Positions 61,770 through 64,000 of a DNA stretch of 64,000 nt are shown here, in pieces. The DNA lies in NCBI RefSeq assembly GCF_001905385.1, contig NZ_LIPF01000008.1:124001-188000 (forward strand). Direction: 5' to 3'. Position numbers and translations under genes: made by a program. Positions within the stretch are counted from its first letter, which is position 1, and every line of letters starts with the position of its first letter. Below the pieces are notes generated by a model. That model searched no databases. It saw only the letters and a list, made by a program, of their open reading frames with translations, and was not told the origin of the DNA. The stretch comes from Streptomyces sp. CB02414. GTDB taxonomy: Bacteria; Actinomycetota; Actinomycetes; Streptomycetales; Streptomycetaceae.

Positions 61770-64000
61770 TCAGCCGGTCTCCGCCATCAGCCGGGCCAGC
61801 GCGGCGCGTGAATGGATGTTGAGTTTGCGGTAGATACGGGAGAGATGGGCGTCGACCGTGCGGGGGCTGACGCTGAGTTCCCGCGCGATCTCCCGCGTCT
61901 TCTTCCCGACCCCCGCGATGTCGGCGACCTCACGCTCGCGCACGGTGAGCATGGACAGCGGACCGGGCCCCCCGCCGTCTCCCACGAGTTCGGCGCGCAG
62001 CGCGAAGGCCCCGGCGTGGAGCCGGGCGGCGCCGGCACTGTCGGCCAGCTCCATGGCATACGAGAGAAGGGACAGGGCCTCGGGGGTGCGGCCGTCCGCC
62101 GCGACGCAGGCGGCGGCGTGTGTCATCGCCCACGCCTGGGCCCACGTGGCGCCGAGGGAGGCGAACAGGCAGGACGCCCGCTGGTGGAGCCGCGCCGCGT
62201 CGGCGGGGCGTCCGCGCAGTCCGTGCGCCCGGGCCATGGTGCCGAACGCGCGGGCCAGTGGCAGTCCGGTGCCCTCGCACGAGCGCTCGGCGAGTGCGGC
62301 CCACTGGGCCGGGGACGGCGTGACGGTGGGCGAGGACAGAGCGGCGAGTGTCTCGTAGACCACGGGTCGCAGAACGGGCGGGATCTTCCGCAGCTCCGGC
62401 CCGCCGCCCGCCGTGAGCACCGCGGACACGGCGGTCGTCGCATCTCCTCGGTGCCGTGCGTCGCACGCGAGAGCCAGCAGGCCGGGGAGCGTGGCGCGAC
62501 GGGGGCGATCGCCATGTTCGAGGTGGGCGGACCGGTCTTCCGCGTCAGTTGTCGGCCGCCCTGTGCCGGCGAGGAACGCCGTGCAGGTGTTCAGGAGCGC
62601 GGTCAGCACCGGAAGTTCCGCGCCGCCCCCGTCCCGGACGGCCCGCGCCGCCTCTGCCGCCCTCCTGCGCGTCGCCGTGACGTCCGACCACAGATGGGCG
62701 AGGGCCAGGCCCTGGAGGACCAGGGGAGCCAGGGCTGTCCGGCCGGCGTAGGCCAGGGCCGCGGCGGCTCGCTCCAGGTGGCCGGTCGCCCGGGCGCCGA
62801 GCCCAAGAAGGGCTTCCGCCCAGCCGAGCAGGGCCGGATACTCGGGGAAGCTGCCTGTCTCGGCCTCGGAGAGGGCGTCCAGCACGGCCGCGCACTCGTC
62901 GGCGGCGAGCCGGGCCTGCTCCGGGGGCGCCATGAGGGCCCGGACGAGGGCGAGAAGCGCGAGCGCTCCCGCCTGCTCCGTACGGTCGCCGTGGTCTCGT
63001 GCGATCCGCACCACGAGCTCCACCTGTACGGGATCGGGGAGTCGTTGGCCGAGGAGCCGCAGTATCTCACGCTGGACCAGGAGCGGTACGGAACGGGACA
63101 GGACGGCGAGTTCGGCCTCGACGAGCGACCGGGCCTCCTCCTCATGGCCTTGACATGCTCTCAGGAGTGAACAGAGGACGACAGCGTGCGTGCGGTCGGG
63201 GCCCGGTTCCGCAGGGGCCAGGTGCAGCACGCCGTCCAGGAGGTCCGAGTGCGCGGCGGTCCCGCCCGCCCTGTCCGCCGCGCCGAGCGCGAGAACGAGC
63301 AGCCTGCGGAGTTCGTGGCGCGTGGGTGCGGAGAGGTACGGCACCGGGACGCGCAGAGCCGCGCGTAACCAGCGTGCGGCGCGCCCGGGTACGGCTCCCA
63401 GGTCGTCGCGGGCGGCGCGCAGGAGGGTGGTCAGCTCCCGGGGGGACGGTTCGGCGAGGGCCTGTTCGATGTGCGGAGCCTGTTCGGTGGCGGGCGCGTC
63501 GCGGTCGGCCAGCAGCTCCAGCGCGCTGAGATGCAGCGACGCCCGCGCGACCGGGGGGAGGGTGCTGCGGATCTGGCGGAGCAACTCCTGGCCGCGCAAG
63601 GCGAAGTCGGGTGTGCGCTCCACCGGGCGCAGGACGTCACGGGCGCAGAGCTCGGCGACGGCCCGGCAGACGGATTGCCGGTCCAGGCCGGTCAGCCGGG
63701 CGACGGCACCGATGCCGAAGGGCGTGCCGATGACGGCGGCCGCCCGTGCGACCGACAGCGGGCCGGGCGGCAGCGTGTCGATCTCGCCGGCGAGGGCCGC
63801 GGCGAACGGTTCGGGCAGCGGCAGGTTCTCGAAGGCCCTGCCGTCGGGCTCGCGCCGGCGCTCCGCCTGGGCGAGGCGCAGCCGGAACGGGTTGCCGCCG
63901 CTCTGTCGGTGGAGGTCCCGTAACTCATCGCTGTCGTGGGGCAGGCCGACGAGCCGCGCCGCCTGGCCGACGGTCAGCGGGCCGAGTGCGACCCGTTCGG
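61770..64000 (-). CDS. Large LuxR-family (LAL-type) regulator, partial; carries a TTA codon
   Basis: At least 743 residues are visible; the N-terminus with the ATPase Walker motifs lies beyond the right edge. The visible part begins ERVALGPLTVGQAARLVGLP, includes SGGNPFRLRLAQAERRREPD, a long helical TPR-like region and the C-terminal helix-turn-helix MLTVREREVADIAGVGKKTR with SVSPRTVDAHLSRIYRKLNI. It converges on lanC with 46 bp between stops. A TTA leucine codon at 63921-63923 means translation depends on the bldA tRNA, typical of Streptomyces pathway activators. It is the likely regulator of the lanthipeptide genes. The GTG at 63623 is an internal codon, not the start. Confidence 0.9.
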   Translation of the reverse strand, partial: ERVALGPLTVGQAARLVGLPHDSDELRDLHRQSGGNPFRLRLAQAERRREPDGRAFENLPLPEPFAAALAGEIDTLPPGPLSVARAAAVIGTPFGIGAVARLTGLDRQSVCRAVAELCARDVLRPVERTPDFALRGQELLRQIRSTLPPVARASLHLSALELLADRDAPATEQAPHIEQALAEPSPRELTTLLRAARDDLGAVPGRAARWLRAALRVPVPYLSAPTRHELRRLLVLALGAADRAGGTAAHSDLLDGVLHLAPAEPGPDRTHAVVLCSLLRACQGHEEEARSLVEAELAVLSRSVPLLVQREILRLLGQRLPDPVQVELVVRIARDHGDRTEQAGALALLALVRALMAPPEQARLAADECAAVLDALSEAETGSFPEYPALLGWAEALLGLGARATGHLERAAAALAYAGRTALAPLVLQGLALAHLWSDVTATRRRAAEAARAVRDGGGAELPVLTALLNTCTAFLAGTGRPTTDAEDRSAHLEHGDRPRRATLPGLLALACDARHRGDATTAVSAVLTAGGGPELRKIPPVLRPVVYETLAALSSPTVTPSPAQWAALAERSCEGTGLPLARAFGTMARAHGLRGRPADAARLHQRASCLFASLGATWAQAWAMTHAAACVAADGRTPEALSLLSYAMELADSAGAARLHAGAFALRAELVGDGGGPGPLSMLTVREREVADIAGVGKKTREIARELSVSPRTVDAHLSRIYRKLNIHSRAALARLMAETG
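63921..63923 (-). other. TTA (bldA-dependent) leucine codon in the LuxR regulator
   Basis: The minus-strand codons GAT GAG TTA CGG are in frame with the confirmed helix-turn-helix frame downstream. TTA is very rare in Streptomyces genes and marks developmental control. Confidence 0.9.

Overview
The window is actinobacterial chromosome, almost certainly Streptomyces. It is very GC-rich with strong third-position G/C, uses many GTG starts and GTGA/ATGA start-stop overlaps, and carries typical Streptomyces families: MmyB-like XRE regulators, PucR, an F420-type LLM oxidoreductase, a DmdR/IdeR-like iron box, and a rare TTA leucine codon in a pathway regulator. No rRNA, tRNA or CRISPR array was seen.

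Layout. (1) 1-5.6 kb: a minus-strand operon (Zn-alcohol dehydrogenase, cupin, atypical SDR, cyclophilin-like lipoprotein, MFS exporter, SDR cut by the window edge) divergent from an XRE regulator. (2) 5.6-10.5 kb: a nested mobile region. A complete ISL3-family element with perfect 24-bp ends and an 8-bp target duplication sits inside a dead IS256-family element, beside a VOC-protein remnant and a tyrosine integrase whose stop overlaps the next gene. (3) 10.5-36.3 kb: what looks like conserved chromosome: pcaDC fusion, metallo-beta-lactamase-fold protein, exonuclease III, gamma-glutamyltransferase, ClpC-type unfoldase, methionine aminopeptidase with a divergent small regulator, and a reductive-pyrimidine/hydantoin catabolic locus (two beta-ureidopropionase-like amidohydrolases, aminotransferase, PucR regulator, dihydropyrimidinase, LLM oxidoreductase, NCS1 permease). 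Then come a methyltransferase/AhpD-like pair, a two-component system, and lipoate-protein ligase with a broken partial copy. (4) 36.3-54.8 kb: an accessory patchwork rich in short-chain dehydrogenases (several paralogous, one frameshifted), small redox enzymes, XRE, HxlR, LysR and LuxR regulators, and many gene fragments (IS481-type transposase, epimerase, esterase, SnoaL-like, AraC). (5) 54.8-64 kb: a class I lanthipeptide biosynthetic locus: MFS exporter behind an iron-box-like site, a 46-residue precursor with an FDLD leader, full-length LanB dehydratase, LanC cyclase, and a large LuxR regulator with a TTA codon running off the right edge.

How the parts work together. In the pyrimidine locus, uptake (NCS1), ring opening (dihydropyrimidinase), decarbamoylation (ureidopropionase) and transamination give a near-complete route under PucR; no dihydropyrimidine dehydrogenase is visible. 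In the lanthipeptide locus a strong hairpin between precursor and lanB probably keeps precursor transcript in excess, lanB and lanC are translationally coupled, and the LuxR protein is the likely activator. The predicted core, SFTGTGTCLSCPVTSWHC, is one I do not recognise and is the most promising previously undescribed item here.
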